Part shown: piece after piece, positions 42,320 through 51,773 of the stretch
How the letters are laid out: every line of letters starts with the position of its first letter
Position numbering within the stretch: the stretch's first letter is position 1
Made by a program: the position numbers and the translations under genes
Assembly (NCBI GenBank): GCA_002162685.1
Contig: MAAQ01000013.1
Location: 434,001 to 498,000 of the forward strand
Direction: 5' to 3'
Length of the DNA stretch: 64,000 bases
Origin: Flavobacteriales bacterium 33_180_T64
GTDB lineage: Bacteria; Bacteroidota; Bacteroidia; Flavobacteriales; Flavobacteriaceae
Notes under the pieces: model-generated
Databases searched by the model: none
The model's input: only the letters and a program-made list of their open reading frames with translations
What the model was told of the DNA's origin: nothing

Positions 42320-43399
42320 ATGACTCAAAACGCTATTCTATTTATACCTGATATTTCTGGGTTTACAGAGTTTGTACACAACACAGACATTTATCACAGC
42401 CGACATATTATTTCTGAACTATTAGAATTATTAATTGATACTAATTCTATGGGATTAGAATTAGCAGAGGTAGAAGGTGATGCATTGTTTATGTATAAAC
42501 TTGGAGATCATCTAGATTTAGAGGTTATCAATCAACAAATTGAACAAATGTATTTGGCATTTCATACGCATTTAAAACGGTATGAATTTCAACGTATTTG
42601 TAATTGTGGCGCATGTTCTTCAGCATATAATTTAAGTCTAAAATTTATTGTGCACTTTGGAGAGATCGAATTTATCCAAATTAAAAACTCAAGAAAACCC
42701 TACGGAAGTAATGTTATTATAGCGCATCGCTTGCTTAAAAATGAAGTTCCAATTGATGAATATGCCATATTTACTAAGGACGTAATATCACAAACCAATA
42801 TAACACTTACGAATTCTGTATCAACAGCCTATGATTTTGGAAATATTACATTTTCATATACACCTTTACACGATTTAAAAGTAAAACTACCAGAGGTGAA
42901 ACCGATTCCTGATGATATTCCAAAACATAAATTATTTGATAACACAGAAATAATACAGGTGCCAGTTTTAGAACTTTATGAAGTCATTAGTAATTTTGAT
43001 TATAGGTTGTTATGGGTAAAAGGAGTAAATCGGTTAGAGTATGAAAAAAACAAAGTCAATAGATCTGGGCTTAAACACCAATGTTTGATTAATAAAAAGC
43101 AAATAGAGCAAACAACCATAAAAAAGGACGTTGACAAAAATCAATTGGTTTATGGTGAATCTACAAAAGAGATTCCGTTTACAAAACGCGTAAATATGTA
43201 TTTTGTTTTAGAGGATATTGGAAACGGGTTTACAAAATTAAATATTGAAGTGTTTGCAGATTTTAAACCTTTTGGAATCTTGATGAAGTCATTAATGAAA
43301 AAAAACTTTCAAAAAAGCATTTCAGAAAACATTAAAGCTCTTATTTTGCTAATCGATTCTGGATTTACAACAGAGCAAACTAATAACCAAACATCTTAA
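42320..43399 (+). CDS. DUF2652 family protein (cyclase-like)
   Basis: The 359-residue cytoplasmic protein starts with a DUF2652 domain (about 1-200): [32 protein letters not shown] and [13 protein letters not shown] resemble the fold of class III nucleotide cyclases, but the metal-binding Asp pair is only partly visible (Asp10 and Asp55). The second half (about 205-350) looks like a helix-grip/SRPBCC-type domain, with [23 protein letters not shown] and FAVFEDFKPFG-like segments. So it may bind a nucleotide or lipid, but no activity is established. A Cys-rich turn (CNCGAC, about 94-99) lies in the first domain. pgk follows after four bases, so the two are co-transcribed. Confidence 0.82.
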   Translation: MTQNAILFIPDISGFTEFVHNTDIYHSRHIISELLELLIDTNSMGLELAEVEGDALFMYKLGDHLDLEVINQQIEQMYLAFHTHLKRYEFQRICNCGACSSAYNLSLKFIVHFGEIEFIQIKNSRKPYGSNVIIAHRLLKNEVPIDEYAIFTKDVISQTNITLTNSVSTAYDFGNITFSYTPLHDLKVKLPEVKPIPDDIPKHKLFDNTEIIQVPVLELYEVISNFDYRLLWVKGVNRLEYEKNKVNRSGLKHQCLINKKQIEQTTIKKDVDKNQLVYGESTKEIPFTKRVNMYFVLEDIGNGFTKLNIEVFADFKPFGILMKSLMKKNFQKSISENIKALILLIDSGFTTEQTNNQTS

Positions 43400-43403
43400 A
43401 CCT

Positions 43404-44591
43404 GTGAAAACTTTAAACGATTTCGATTTCAAAAATAAAAAAGCCTTAATACGTGTTGATTTTAATGTGCCTTTAAATGAAAACTTTGAAGTTACCGATG
43501 CAACTCGTATTGTTTCTGCAAAGCCAACTATTATTAAAATTTTAGAAGATGGAGGTAGCTGTATTTTAATGTCACATTTAGGACGGCCAAAAGGTGTTCA
43601 AGAGGCATTTTCCTTAAAACACATTATTAATAAAGTTGAAGATGTTTTAGGTGTTGAGGTAAAATTCGCGGAAAACTGTGTTGGGTCTCAAGCAGAAGAT
43701 GCTGCGGCTAATTTAAATCCAGGAGAAATTTTATTGTTAGAGAATTTACGTTTTCATGATGAAGAAAAGCAAGGGGATAAGAATTTTGCAGAGCAATTAT
43801 CTAGACTTGGAGATGTTTATGTAAATGATGCTTTTGGAACGGCACATAGAGCACATGCATCTACCACAATTATTGCTCAGTTTTTTCCTGAAACGAAATG
43901 CTTCGGAAATTTGCTTGCTCAAGAAATTGAAAGTATTAATAAAGTAATGGAAACAGGAGAAAAACCTGTTTTAGCAGTGCTTGGAGGTGCAAAAGTATCC
44001 TCAAAAATCACCATTATTGAAAATATTTTAGATAAAGTAGATCATTTAATTATTGGTGGTGGAATGACTTTTACATTCATAAAAGCGCAAGGCGGAAGTA
44101 TAGGAGATTCCATTTGTGAGGACGACAAAATGGAATTAGCGCTTGATATTATAAAACAGGCTCAAGAAAAAAATGTGCAGATCCATTTACCAGTTGATGT
44201 AATTGCAGCTAATGCATTTAGCAACGATGCTGATACTCAAATTATAGATGTGACTCAAATTCCAGATGGGTGGCAAGGTTTGGATGCAGGACCAAAATCT
44301 AAAGAACAGTTTCATGATGTCGTGATGCAATGCAAAACAATTTTATGGAATGGACCATTAGGTGTTTTTGAACTAGAAAAGTTTGCTAACGGAACAATTG
44401 CCTTAGGCGATTCTATTGCTGAAGCGACTAAGAATGGAGCATTTTCACTTGTTGGTGGAGGAGACTCTGTAGCTGCTGTAAAACAATTTGGCTTCGAAAA
44501 TAAAGTGAGTTATGTCAGTACAGGAGGAGGCGCAATGCTAGAAAGTCTAGAAGGTAAAATCTTACCTGGAATTGCGGCTATTTTAGAATAA
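43404..44591 (+). CDS. pgk: Phosphoglycerate kinase
   Basis: This glycolytic enzyme transfers phosphate between 1,3-bisphosphoglycerate and ADP. The 395-residue length is standard. Family signatures: [13 protein letters not shown] (about 14-26) near the start, SHLGRPKG (about 58-65), [15 protein letters not shown] (about 112-126), [11 protein letters not shown] (about 191-201), GGGMTFTF (about 217-224), and near the end NGPLGVFE (about 315-322) and [10 protein letters not shown] (about 352-361). The start is a GTG four bases after the DUF2652 stop; no ATG is close. Sharing a transcript with the DUF2652 gene is a flavobacterial habit as I recall. A gap of 135 bases without a strong terminator follows. 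Confidence 0.97.
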   Translation: MKTLNDFDFKNKKALIRVDFNVPLNENFEVTDATRIVSAKPTIIKILEDGGSCILMSHLGRPKGVQEAFSLKHIINKVEDVLGVEVKFAENCVGSQAEDAAANLNPGEILLLENLRFHDEEKQGDKNFAEQLSRLGDVYVNDAFGTAHRAHASTTIIAQFFPETKCFGNLLAQEIESINKVMETGEKPVLAVLGGAKVSSKITIIENILDKVDHLIIGGGMTFTFIKAQGGSIGDSICEDDKMELALDIIKQAQEKNVQIHLPVDVIAANAFSNDADTQIIDVTQIPDGWQGLDAGPKSKEQFHDVVMQCKTILWNGPLGVFELEKFANGTIALGDSIAEATKNGAFSLVGGGDSVAAVKQFGFENKVSYVSTGGGAMLESLEGKILPGIAAILE

Positions 44592-44726
44592 CGGACTATA
44601 ATTTTTAATTTTAGTTGTTTCGGAAGAATCTTACAAATAAGATAAATTGTCTTATTAAACTTTCATTTTATTTAAAAAAATACGATTTTAGCTCACCTAT
44701 CGTTAAGATAGATAAACATTCAACCA

Positions 44727-46328
44727 ATGAACCATAAGCTCATAACCCTAACTTTTGGTATTCTATTGTGTAATTTATTTAGTTTTGGTCAGGATTCTAT
44801 TCCAAAAACAACCGAAGTTAAAGGATTAACAGAATCTGATTTTATTAAAGGAGCAACCTATGTTGTGGATACTATTATTGATGGTAAAACCTATTTTAGA
44901 AAACAGCTCAATATAAAACCTGTTATAGATTCTTCTAATATTAAAACATTAGAAGATCATAAACTAGCAGCAGAAATTGATAAAAAATGGCTTGAAGAAT
45001 TGTATAGTAATGTCTTGTTTGATAGCATTTACAAATCGGTTACCAATTTAAAATACGATCAAGTTAATTACCCAGAATTAACAACAGATACTTTAAAAGC
45101 ACGATTAAAACGACTTAATGCAAGAACACCTTTTAATATTGAATATAACCCGTCATTAGAAAGTGTTATTAAATCCTATTTAAAGCATCGTAGACATTCT
45201 ATGTCTCGTTTAATGTCATTGAGTCATTATTATTTCCCTTTGTTTGAAGAGTCACTTGACAATTATAACATTCCTTTAGAGGTGAAATACTTAGCTATTG
45301 TTGAATCGGCACTAAAACCAAGGGCGAAATCAAGAGTAGGTGCTACTGGGCTTTGGCAATTTATGTTTGGTACAGGTAAAGAGTATGGACTTAATGTAAG
45401 CAGTTATGTTGATGAGCGTAGCGATCCAATAAAATCTACCGAAGCGGCTAGTAAGTATTTGGCTAGATTATATAAAATATTTGGAGATTGGGATTTGGCA
45501 TTAGCAGCTTATAATTCTGGACCAGGAAATGTAACAAAAGCCATACGTAGATCAGGCGGCTATGAAAACTATTGGAATATTAGACCACATCTTCCACGTG
45601 AAACAGCTGGATACCTTCCTGCCTTTTTAGCCACAATGTATATTTTTGAATTTGCCGAAGAACATGGGTTTAAGGTAGAAAAACCAAACTATCATTATAT
45701 AGAAACTGATACAATCCATGTAAAGAAAATGATTACCTTAGATCAGGTTTCAGAATTGGTTGATGTGCCTATTGAAGAGTTACAGTTTTTAAATCCGTCA
45801 TATAAGTTAGATATTATTCCATTTATAAAAGGCGAAAATTATACCTTAAGATTACCTCGTGAAGCTATAGGTAAATTTGTAACTAATGAAACAGAAATTT
45901 ATGCTTTTGTTGAAGAAGAATTAAAGAAGCGAGAAAAACCACTTCCGCAGTTTTTTGATTCTGATAGTAAAGTTAGATATCGCGTGAGATCTGGTGATTA
46001 CCTAGGAAAAATTGCTAGAAAATATGGCGTTAGAGTGAGCCAAATAAAACGATGGAATGGATTAAAAAGTAATAATTTAAAAATAGGCCAACGTTTAACT
46101 ATTTATCCAAGAAAACCACCAACGTCTTCAGGGCAAAAAGTAAGTGTTAAGACACCTAAAAAAGTGATTAATGCTGAAGGGAAATCAACCTATAAAGTAC
46201 AAAAAGGAGATTCTCTTTGGAGTATTTCACAAAAATTTCCAGGAGTTTCTGTTCAAAATATTAAAGATTGGAACGATATTAGTGGTAACAAACTAAAAAT
46301 AGGAATGACACTTGTTGTGTCTCAATAA
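44727..46328 (+). CDS. Membrane-bound lytic murein transglycosylase (MltD-like, GH23 + LysM)
   Basis: The 533-residue protein has a signal peptide (about 1-22), a helical N-terminal region, a GH23 transglycosylase domain (about 170-300) and two LysM peptidoglycan-binding domains (about 418-461 and 488-531). The catalytic Glu is Glu193 in AIVESALKP; GATGLWQFMFGTG (205-217) and ALAAYNSGPGNVTKAI (258-273) are the other GH23 blocks. It cleaves glycan strands, leaving 1,6-anhydro ends, and acts in wall remodelling. No lipobox Cys is present, so it is a secreted form rather than a lipoprotein. The DUF4837 lipoprotein gene follows after 14 bases. A parS-like site lies within the coding sequence (45590-45605). 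Confidence 0.92.
   Translation: MNHKLITLTFGILLCNLFSFGQDSIPKTTEVKGLTESDFIKGATYVVDTIIDGKTYFRKQLNIKPVIDSSNIKTLEDHKLAAEIDKKWLEELYSNVLFDSIYKSVTNLKYDQVNYPELTTDTLKARLKRLNARTPFNIEYNPSLESVIKSYLKHRRHSMSRLMSLSHYYFPLFEESLDNYNIPLEVKYLAIVESALKPRAKSRVGATGLWQFMFGTGKEYGLNVSSYVDERSDPIKSTEAASKYLARLYKIFGDWDLALAAYNSGPGNVTKAIRRSGGYENYWNIRPHLPRETAGYLPAFLATMYIFEFAEEHGFKVEKPNYHYIETDTIHVKKMITLDQVSELVDVPIEELQFLNPSYKLDIIPFIKGENYTLRLPREAIGKFVTNETEIYAFVEEELKKREKPLPQFFDSDSKVRYRVRSGDYLGKIARKYGVRVSQIKRWNGLKSNNLKIGQRLTIYPRKPPTSSGQKVSVKTPKKVINAEGKSTYKVQKGDSLWSISQKFPGVSVQNIKDWNDISGNKLKIGMTLVVSQ
45590..45605. other. parS-like site inside a coding sequence
   Basis: TCTTCCACGTGAAACA differs from the parS consensus TGTTNCACGTGAAACA at one position (C for G). 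It encodes part of the conserved HLPRET segment of the transglycosylase, so it could be a real ParB site or a coincidence of coding. A weaker one with three changes, CATTTCACGTGGAACT, lies at 24515-24530. Confidence 0.5.
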
Positions 46329-46342
46329 ATTCAACAAAAAAG

Positions 46343-47314
46343 ATGAAGAACATATTAAGTCTATTACTTGTTATAACACTATTTTATTCTTGTGATCATT
46401 CAAAAGATCAGAAATACGTGTCAAAATCATCAGGCAACATTAATAACCTTGTCGTTGTTTCGGATAATCAGTTATGGGAAAACAATGTTGGAGAAGCAAT
46501 TAGAGATATTCTTGCAGCTCCCGTAGAAGGCTTGTCTAAAGAAGAGCCACAATTTTCTATGAATCAAATGCCAACTCAAGTTTTTTCGGGTTTTGCAAAA
46601 AAGAATAGAACAGTTTTAAAAATTGAAAAAGGAAAAGAAGCAGGAACAAAAATAGCTATAGATGCTTTTGCTAAACCACAAACAATGGTCGTGATTTCTG
46701 GTCAAACTAATGAGGAAATTATAAATGAGATTAAAAATAATGCACTAAAAATTGTTAATGCCTTTAAGAAAGAAGAAATAAAAGAAAAGCAACGTCGTAT
46801 TTCTAAATCATTGTTTAATGATGATCAATTACAAAAAAAATTAGGACTTTCAATGCGTTTTCCAACGGCTTATAGAGTTGCAAAACATGAAGACGACTTT
46901 TTCTGGTTAAGACGAGATATAGCGACAGGTACGGTAGATATTATGTTATATGAAGTGCCTTTATCTTCAATTCGTGTAGGAGATAGCACAGTTAGTGATA
47001 TTGTAAGATTAAGAGACTCAGTAGGAAAAATCTATATTGAAGGCCCTGTAGAAGGCTCTTATATGGCTACAGAAAATGCATTTTCACCTTTTATTTCTAA
47101 AGCTATTATAGATAACAAACCAGCTTTTGAAACCAAAGGACTTTGGGATGTTAAAAATGCATTTATGTCTGGACCATTTATAAACTATGCAATTGAAGAT
47201 AGGGTTAACAAAAGATATATTATAGTAGAAGGTTATGTTTTTGCACCTTCAGTAGCTAAACGAGAATATGTCTTTGAGTTAGAATCGATAATAAAATCAT
47301 TAGCAATAAAATAA
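46343..47314 (+). CDS. DUF4837 family lipoprotein
   Basis: The 323-residue product has a lipoprotein signal (MKNILSLLLVITLFYSCDHS, Cys17). Two similar halves follow, each opening with a strand-helix unit: NINNLVVVSDNQLWENNVGEAIRDIL (about 32-57) and LGLSMRFPTAYRVAKHEDDFFWLRRDIATG (about 171-200). The family is DUF4837, found in Bacteroidota, with no known function. It lies 14 bases after the transglycosylase gene, suggesting a shared transcript and an envelope role. The C-terminus, KRYIIVEGYVFAPSVAKREYVFELESIIKSL, is the conserved end of the family. A bidirectional terminator follows directly after the stop codon. Confidence 0.88.
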   Translation: MKNILSLLLVITLFYSCDHSKDQKYVSKSSGNINNLVVVSDNQLWENNVGEAIRDILAAPVEGLSKEEPQFSMNQMPTQVFSGFAKKNRTVLKIEKGKEAGTKIAIDAFAKPQTMVVISGQTNEEIINEIKNNALKIVNAFKKEEIKEKQRRISKSLFNDDQLQKKLGLSMRFPTAYRVAKHEDDFFWLRRDIATGTVDIMLYEVPLSSIRVGDSTVSDIVRLRDSVGKIYIEGPVEGSYMATENAFSPFISKAIIDNKPAFETKGLWDVKNAFMSGPFINYAIEDRVNKRYIIVEGYVFAPSVAKREYVFELESIIKSLAIK

Positions 47315-47347
47315 AAAAAAAGCCAACGTTTATCGTTGGCTTTTTTT
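47312..47347. terminator. Bidirectional terminator between DUF4837 and tatA genes
   Basis: An A run, then AGCCAACG (47321-47328), loop TTTAT, CGTTGGCT (47334-47341) and a T run. The symmetry lets it end both converging transcripts. Confidence 0.88.
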
Positions 47348-47363
47348 AGAATATAATTAGAAA

Positions 47364-47561
47364 CTATTCTTTAGTGTCTTTTTCGTCTTTTGTAGATGCA
47401 TTTTCATCTTCTTTACTAGCGTCTTTAAACTCTTTAATACCACTACCAAGACCTCTCATAAGTTCTGGGATTTTCTTTCCCCCAAATAATAGCAATACTA
47501 CAACTACTATTAAAATAATTTGCCATGCTCCTGGAGCTAAAAAAATGCTTGATGCAATCAT
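47364..47561 (-). CDS. tatA: Twin-arginine translocase subunit TatA/TatE
   Basis: This 65-residue protein is the pore-forming subunit of the twin-arginine system, which moves folded proteins across the inner membrane. It has one membrane segment (about 11-27) followed by the hallmark [20 protein letters not shown] (about 26-45), an amphipathic helix, and an acidic/basic tail with KDEKDTKE. The start [18 protein letters not shown] is normal. tatC and tatB are not nearby; in Bacteroidota they are often separate. A minus-strand TAAATTTG box (47581-47588) lies 20 bases upstream. The gene diverges from the M23 peptidase gene. Confidence 0.93.
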   Translation of the reverse strand: MIASSIFLAPGAWQIILIVVVVLLLFGGKKIPELMRGLGSGIKEFKDASKEDENASTKDEKDTKE

Positions 47562-47676
47562 AATGTATAATTTTGAACTGCAAATTTAATAATTAAACTT
47601 CAAATTAAACGTTTAATAACAAACTTTAAGACTGGCATATAAAACTTGGACTTATTTTATTTAATTTTGTAGGACA

Positions 47677-48543
47677 ATGGCAAAAAAAGACAAGGAGAGG
47701 AAATTTAAAAAAAAACTACTACACAAGTATCGCTTAGTTGTTCTTAATGAAGATACTTTTGAAGAGCGTTTTGCAATAAAACTAACACGTTTAAATGTCT
47801 TTGTGATTGCTTCTTTAAGTACAATACTCTTAATTGCAGGAACTATTTTTTTAATTGCATTTACATCGTTAAAAGAATATATTCCCGGATATTCATCTAC
47901 CGCTTTAAAAAAGAAAGCAACGGTTTTAAATTACAAAACAGATTCTTTACAAGGTATTATTAGTCTTAATGAACAATATTATGCTTCAATAAAAAAAGTT
48001 TTAACTGGAGATGTAAGCACTGTTGAGTTTAATAGAGATTCTATTATTGATGCTGCGGGTATTAATCCAAGGGATTTAGATTTAAAGCCAACAAAAGAAG
48101 ACTCACTGCTTAGAGATTTAGTGGACAAAGAGGATAAGTACAATGTATTTGAGTCTACAATTTCATCATCTAATTTTGTGTTATTCCCACCAGTTAATGG
48201 AACAATTTCTGAAGGATATAATCTTAAAGAAAAACATTTTGCAGTAGATGTTGTCGTAGCAAAAGACACACCTGTAAAAGCGACTGCTGATGGTACAGTG
48301 ATTTTTGCTGAATGGACTATTGAAACAGGTTATGTTGTTATTATTGAGCATAGTTACGAATTAATATCAGTATATAAACATAATGCCTCAATAACAAAAC
48401 AACAAGGTGATTTAGTGAAGTCGGGAGAAGTTATAGCCATGGCAGGCAATACAGGAGAATTAACCACAGGTCCACATCTACATTTTGAACTTTGGAATAG
48501 TGGCTACCCTGTAAACCCAACAAAATTTATAGATTTTAATTAA
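47677..48543 (+). CDS. M23 family peptidoglycan metallopeptidase
   Basis: The 288-residue protein has a basic cytoplasmic start, one membrane segment (about 41-66), a periplasmic helical linker and an M23/LytM domain (about 165-285). The zinc ligands are visible: His187 and Asp191 in HFAVD, and His269 in PHLHFE, with His267 as the catalytic base. It should cleave peptide cross-links in peptidoglycan or act with cell-division regulators. The end GYPVNPTKFIDF is standard. The stop codon overlaps the start of the GH3 gene (TAATG), so the two are translationally coupled. A TAATTTTG box (47662-47669) lies eight bases before the ATG. Confidence 0.93.
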   Translation: MAKKDKERKFKKKLLHKYRLVVLNEDTFEERFAIKLTRLNVFVIASLSTILLIAGTIFLIAFTSLKEYIPGYSSTALKKKATVLNYKTDSLQGIISLNEQYYASIKKVLTGDVSTVEFNRDSIIDAAGINPRDLDLKPTKEDSLLRDLVDKEDKYNVFESTISSSNFVLFPPVNGTISEGYNLKEKHFAVDVVVAKDTPVKATADGTVIFAEWTIETGYVVIIEHSYELISVYKHNASITKQQGDLVKSGEVIAMAGNTGELTTGPHLHFELWNSGYPVNPTKFIDFN

Positions 48544-50045
48544 TGCTATCCATAAAACCAACGCTCGCAAAGTTATTTGCTAAGAACATTAAAAATACCG
48601 TTTTAAAATGGGCAAGTAAACCTATTGAAACCCAAAACAAAGTCTTTCAAAAGTTAATAAAGGAAGCAAGTAACACCACCTTTGGAAAAGATCATGATTT
48701 TAAGTCTATTAAAACACATGCAGATTTTGTAGCACGTGTTCCAATTAGAGATTATGAAGCACTAAAACCCTATGTAGATAAGGTTGTGGCAGGAGAGGAA
48801 AATATTCTTTGGAAAGGAAAACCTCTATATTTTGCTAAAACATCAGGAACAACATCGGGAGCTAAATATATTCCGTTAACAAAAGAAAGCATGCCAACCC
48901 ATGTGGAAGCTGCTAGGAACGCTATCTTAATGTATATTGCTGAAACAGGAAATAGCAAATTTGTTGATGGAAAAATGATTTTTTTGCAAGGAAGTCCAGT
49001 TTTAGAAGAAAAAAATGGAATTCAATTAGGACGGTTATCAGGAATTGTTGCGCATTTTGTTCCAAAATACCTTCAGAAAAACCGAATGCCTTCATGGGAG
49101 ACCAATTGCATTGATGATTGGGAAACTAAAGTAGAGGCTATTGTACAAGAAACCTTACCTGAAAATATGACTGTGATTTCAGGGATCCCATCATGGGTTC
49201 AAATGTATTTTGAGAAAATTCAGAATAAAACAGGACAAAAAGTTGGCGAAGTTTTTAAAGATTTTAATCTTTTTATTTTTGGAGGTGTAAATTATGAACC
49301 TTATCGAGCAAAGTTTGAAAGCCTTATAGGAAGAAAAGTAGATAGTATCGAATTATATCCAGCAAGTGAAGGTTTTTTTGCATTTCAAGACAAGCAGAAC
49401 GAAAAAGGGATGTTACTACAATTAAACTCAGGTATGTTTTATGAGTTTATAGAAGCAGATAAATTTTTTGATGAGTCTCCAAAGCGAATTTCTATTGCAG
49501 ATGTTGCTATTGGTGTAAACTATGTCATGATCATTTCTACAAATGCTGGTCTTTGGGCTTATAATGTTGGGGATACAGTTGAATTTACCTCTACAGAGCC
49601 CTATAGAGTTATAGTTTCAGGAAGAATTAAGCATTTTATTTCTGCGTTTGGTGAGCATGTTATTGGTAAAGAGGTTGAGGTAGCGCTTCAAGAAGCTATA
49701 TCAGAATCTTTAGTAAGTATTTCAGAGTTCACGGTTGCTCCACAGATAAATCCAGTTTCAGGATTGCCATTTCATGAATGGTTTATTGAGTTTGAAAATG
49801 AACCTGATGATGTTTCTGAATTGGCAAAAAAAATTGATACATCATTACAGAAGCAAAATAGTTATTATTATGATCTTATTATTGGAAATATTCTCCAGTC
49901 ATTAAAAATAACAACAGTTCAGAAAAATGGATTTCAAGATTATATGAAATCTATCGGTAAATTAGGAGGGCAAAATAAAATCCCGAGACTATCAAATGAT
50001 AGAAAAATAGCAGATGCTCTGTACGCTCAAAAATTAACTAAATAA
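48543..50045 (+). CDS. GH3 family acyl-adenylate-forming enzyme
   Basis: The 500-residue protein belongs to the GH3 family, known from plant hormone amido synthetases and also common in Bacteroidota. The N-terminal part matches the family by TFGKDHDFKSIKTHADFVARVPIRDYEALKPYV (about 45-77). The nucleotide-binding motif I is YFAKTSGTTSGAKYIPLT (about 98-115). Motif II is seen as VDSIELYPASEGFFAFQ (about 267-283) and motif III as YRVIVSGRIKHFISAFGEHV (about 356-375). The bacterial substrate is unknown; the fold implies activation of a carboxylic acid with ATP and transfer to an amine. It is joined by a one-base overlap to the M23 peptidase gene. Confidence 0.9.
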   Translation: MLSIKPTLAKLFAKNIKNTVLKWASKPIETQNKVFQKLIKEASNTTFGKDHDFKSIKTHADFVARVPIRDYEALKPYVDKVVAGEENILWKGKPLYFAKTSGTTSGAKYIPLTKESMPTHVEAARNAILMYIAETGNSKFVDGKMIFLQGSPVLEEKNGIQLGRLSGIVAHFVPKYLQKNRMPSWETNCIDDWETKVEAIVQETLPENMTVISGIPSWVQMYFEKIQNKTGQKVGEVFKDFNLFIFGGVNYEPYRAKFESLIGRKVDSIELYPASEGFFAFQDKQNEKGMLLQLNSGMFYEFIEADKFFDESPKRISIADVAIGVNYVMIISTNAGLWAYNVGDTVEFTSTEPYRVIVSGRIKHFISAFGEHVIGKEVEVALQEAISESLVSISEFTVAPQINPVSGLPFHEWFIEFENEPDDVSELAKKIDTSLQKQNSYYYDLIIGNILQSLKITTVQKNGFQDYMKSIGKLGGQNKIPRLSNDRKIADALYAQKLTK

Positions 50046-50048
50046 CAC

Positions 50049-50056
50049 TATATTTG
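50049..50056 (+). promoter_or_regulatory. Putative -7 box upstream of the DUF6909-type gene
   Basis: TATATTTG matches TAnnTTTG twelve bases before the first possible ATG (50068) and 18 before the second (50074). No TTG lies at the usual -33 position. Confidence 0.35.
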
Positions 50057-50067
50057 TCCGCAAATTA

Positions 50068-51765
50068 ATGCTTATGAGTAAAAAGAAACATCACGAAAGA
50101 ACGAGGGCTCAAGAGAGCTCGAATGCTATAGAAAGAATGTATGTTACGATGAGGCACTTGTTTAATCGTGGTTTTTATAAACCCATGGGTGTTTCTGGAG
50201 AAACACTTCGTGAATCTCTTCTTCTTTTGAGACCTGAAATTTATGGTTCTATAGCCGAAGAAAAAGCAGAGTTAGAAGGTCTTTTATATGTCATAGACCG
50301 ACTTCCTGAAGGTATTGAAGAATGTACATTTATTAACCTTACCAGTGATGAAGGTTATGGTGATTCTCATTTTAAACCTATAATTCCCCCAAAGAGAAGA
50401 CGTAATTGCTATCGTATTGATGATGAGCAAATGAATATCGAAATTACAAGAGGTCGCTCAGAAATTTATGACATACTTACTCATCTCACTTTTTTATTTA
50501 TTGAATCTCATAAAATAAGTAAACGTGTTTTAATTGATGAACAAGGCGCAACAACTCGTGATTGGATTAAGCTTGAAAAAGCAGTATTATCTAAAAAGAA
50601 ATTAACCCAACAAGAGCGAGAAATTGCTATTACGCATACAGCAAATATTTTAGGTAGAACTTTTGAAGAACTTACGAGCGCACATTCTGAGTTTTCTACA
50701 AAAACTAAACCTGAACGATTACTTCATATTGTTTACTGGCTAGGGAAACTTGCTATAGAAGAAGTTATAAATAATAATAAACGAACCGTTACTTTTAGCC
50801 CTGTGTTAAGAGAGCGTTTAGGGCATCATATTCATGGAGAAATTTGGGCAGACAAGATCAAGGAGGTCCTACATGAAAACAATCTTTTACATCGCCCAAT
50901 ACATGTGATAAGTGCAAATATGCACAGTGTGATGAATTCTATTTTTGCTCCAGTTGCTTTAAAATCATTAACATCTAAAAAAGATATTTTTGAAGTTTAC
51001 GAAGCGATAAGTCAAAAAGAAAATGAAGCGTTACGCAATAAAATAAAAAAAGAAGCGTTGCAAAGTGGAATGATTTACATAAAGGACACTTCTGGAACCA
51101 ATATAGATGTTCAAATTTTTGACACCGAAAAAATTGATTTTTCTAAAACAGATATTCAAATAGGAGAGACATTAGACGGTAAAGAAAAGCCAGTAATATT
51201 TGTAATGGATTATGCTTTTGGAGAGCAAGCTTATGAAACTATAGATGAACTTTTAAAACCAATAAAAGTAGGTGGAGAAAAAGTTCATTTAAATGTAGAA
51301 TCTGTATCAATTATGGGTAAAGCAGGAATTCTTGAAGGCGGAAAAGGAGATATTATGATTCCTTCTGCGCATATTTTTGAAGGTACTGCAGATAATTATC
51401 CTTTTAAGAATGAATTATGTAAAGCAGATTTAGAAGGTCAAGGTGTAGAGGTATATGAAGGATCGATGATTACGGTTTTAGGGACATCTCTACAAAATAA
51501 AGAAATCTTGAAGTTCTTTTATAATTCAACATGGAATGTAATTGGGCTAGAAATGGAAGGAGCTCATTACCAAAAAGCAATTCAAGCAGCGTCAAAAGTA
51601 AGAGGAAGTATTAATCCAGACGTAAAAGTAAGATATGCTTATTACGCTAGTGATAACCCGTTAGAGACAGGAAGCACATTAGCTTCTGGAGGATTAGGGA
51701 CCTCAGGAGTTAAACCAACCTATTTGATAACTCGAAAGATATTACAACAAATATTTAATTTATAA
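50068..51765 (+). CDS. Conserved Bacteroidota protein with nucleoside-phosphorylase-like C-terminus (DUF6909-type)
   Basis: The 565-residue cytoplasmic protein has no close functional label; I recall the family as DUF6909. The first half is helical, with conserved-looking AIERMYVTMRHLFNRGFYKPMG (about 20-41) and ITRGRSEIYDILTHLTFLFIESH (about 127-149). The last third resembles the PNP/AMP nucleosidase fold: SVSIMGKAGILEGGKGDIMIPSAHIFEG (about 407-434), MITVLGTSLQNKEILKFF (about 462-479) and VIGLEMEGAHYQKAIQAA (about 485-502), where MEGA is the ribose-binding Glu motif. A nucleosidase or phosphorylase activity is a reasonable guess. The more usual start may be the ATG at 50074. The Wzz-like gene follows after eight bases. 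Confidence 0.78.
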   Translation: MLMSKKKHHERTRAQESSNAIERMYVTMRHLFNRGFYKPMGVSGETLRESLLLLRPEIYGSIAEEKAELEGLLYVIDRLPEGIEECTFINLTSDEGYGDSHFKPIIPPKRRRNCYRIDDEQMNIEITRGRSEIYDILTHLTFLFIESHKISKRVLIDEQGATTRDWIKLEKAVLSKKKLTQQEREIAITHTANILGRTFEELTSAHSEFSTKTKPERLLHIVYWLGKLAIEEVINNNKRTVTFSPVLRERLGHHIHGEIWADKIKEVLHENNLLHRPIHVISANMHSVMNSIFAPVALKSLTSKKDIFEVYEAISQKENEALRNKIKKEALQSGMIYIKDTSGTNIDVQIFDTEKIDFSKTDIQIGETLDGKEKPVIFVMDYAFGEQAYETIDELLKPIKVGGEKVHLNVESVSIMGKAGILEGGKGDIMIPSAHIFEGTADNYPFKNELCKADLEGQGVEVYEGSMITVLGTSLQNKEILKFFYNSTWNVIGLEMEGAHYQKAIQAASKVRGSINPDVKVRYAYYASDNPLETGSTLASGGLGTSGVKPTYLITRKILQQIFNL

Positions 51766-51773
51766 TTTAAAAG

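Noticed and set aside
44592-44726. Terminator after pgk
   Set aside because: AATAAGA...TCTTATT pairs over a short loop but is weak and lacks a T run, so I do not call it.
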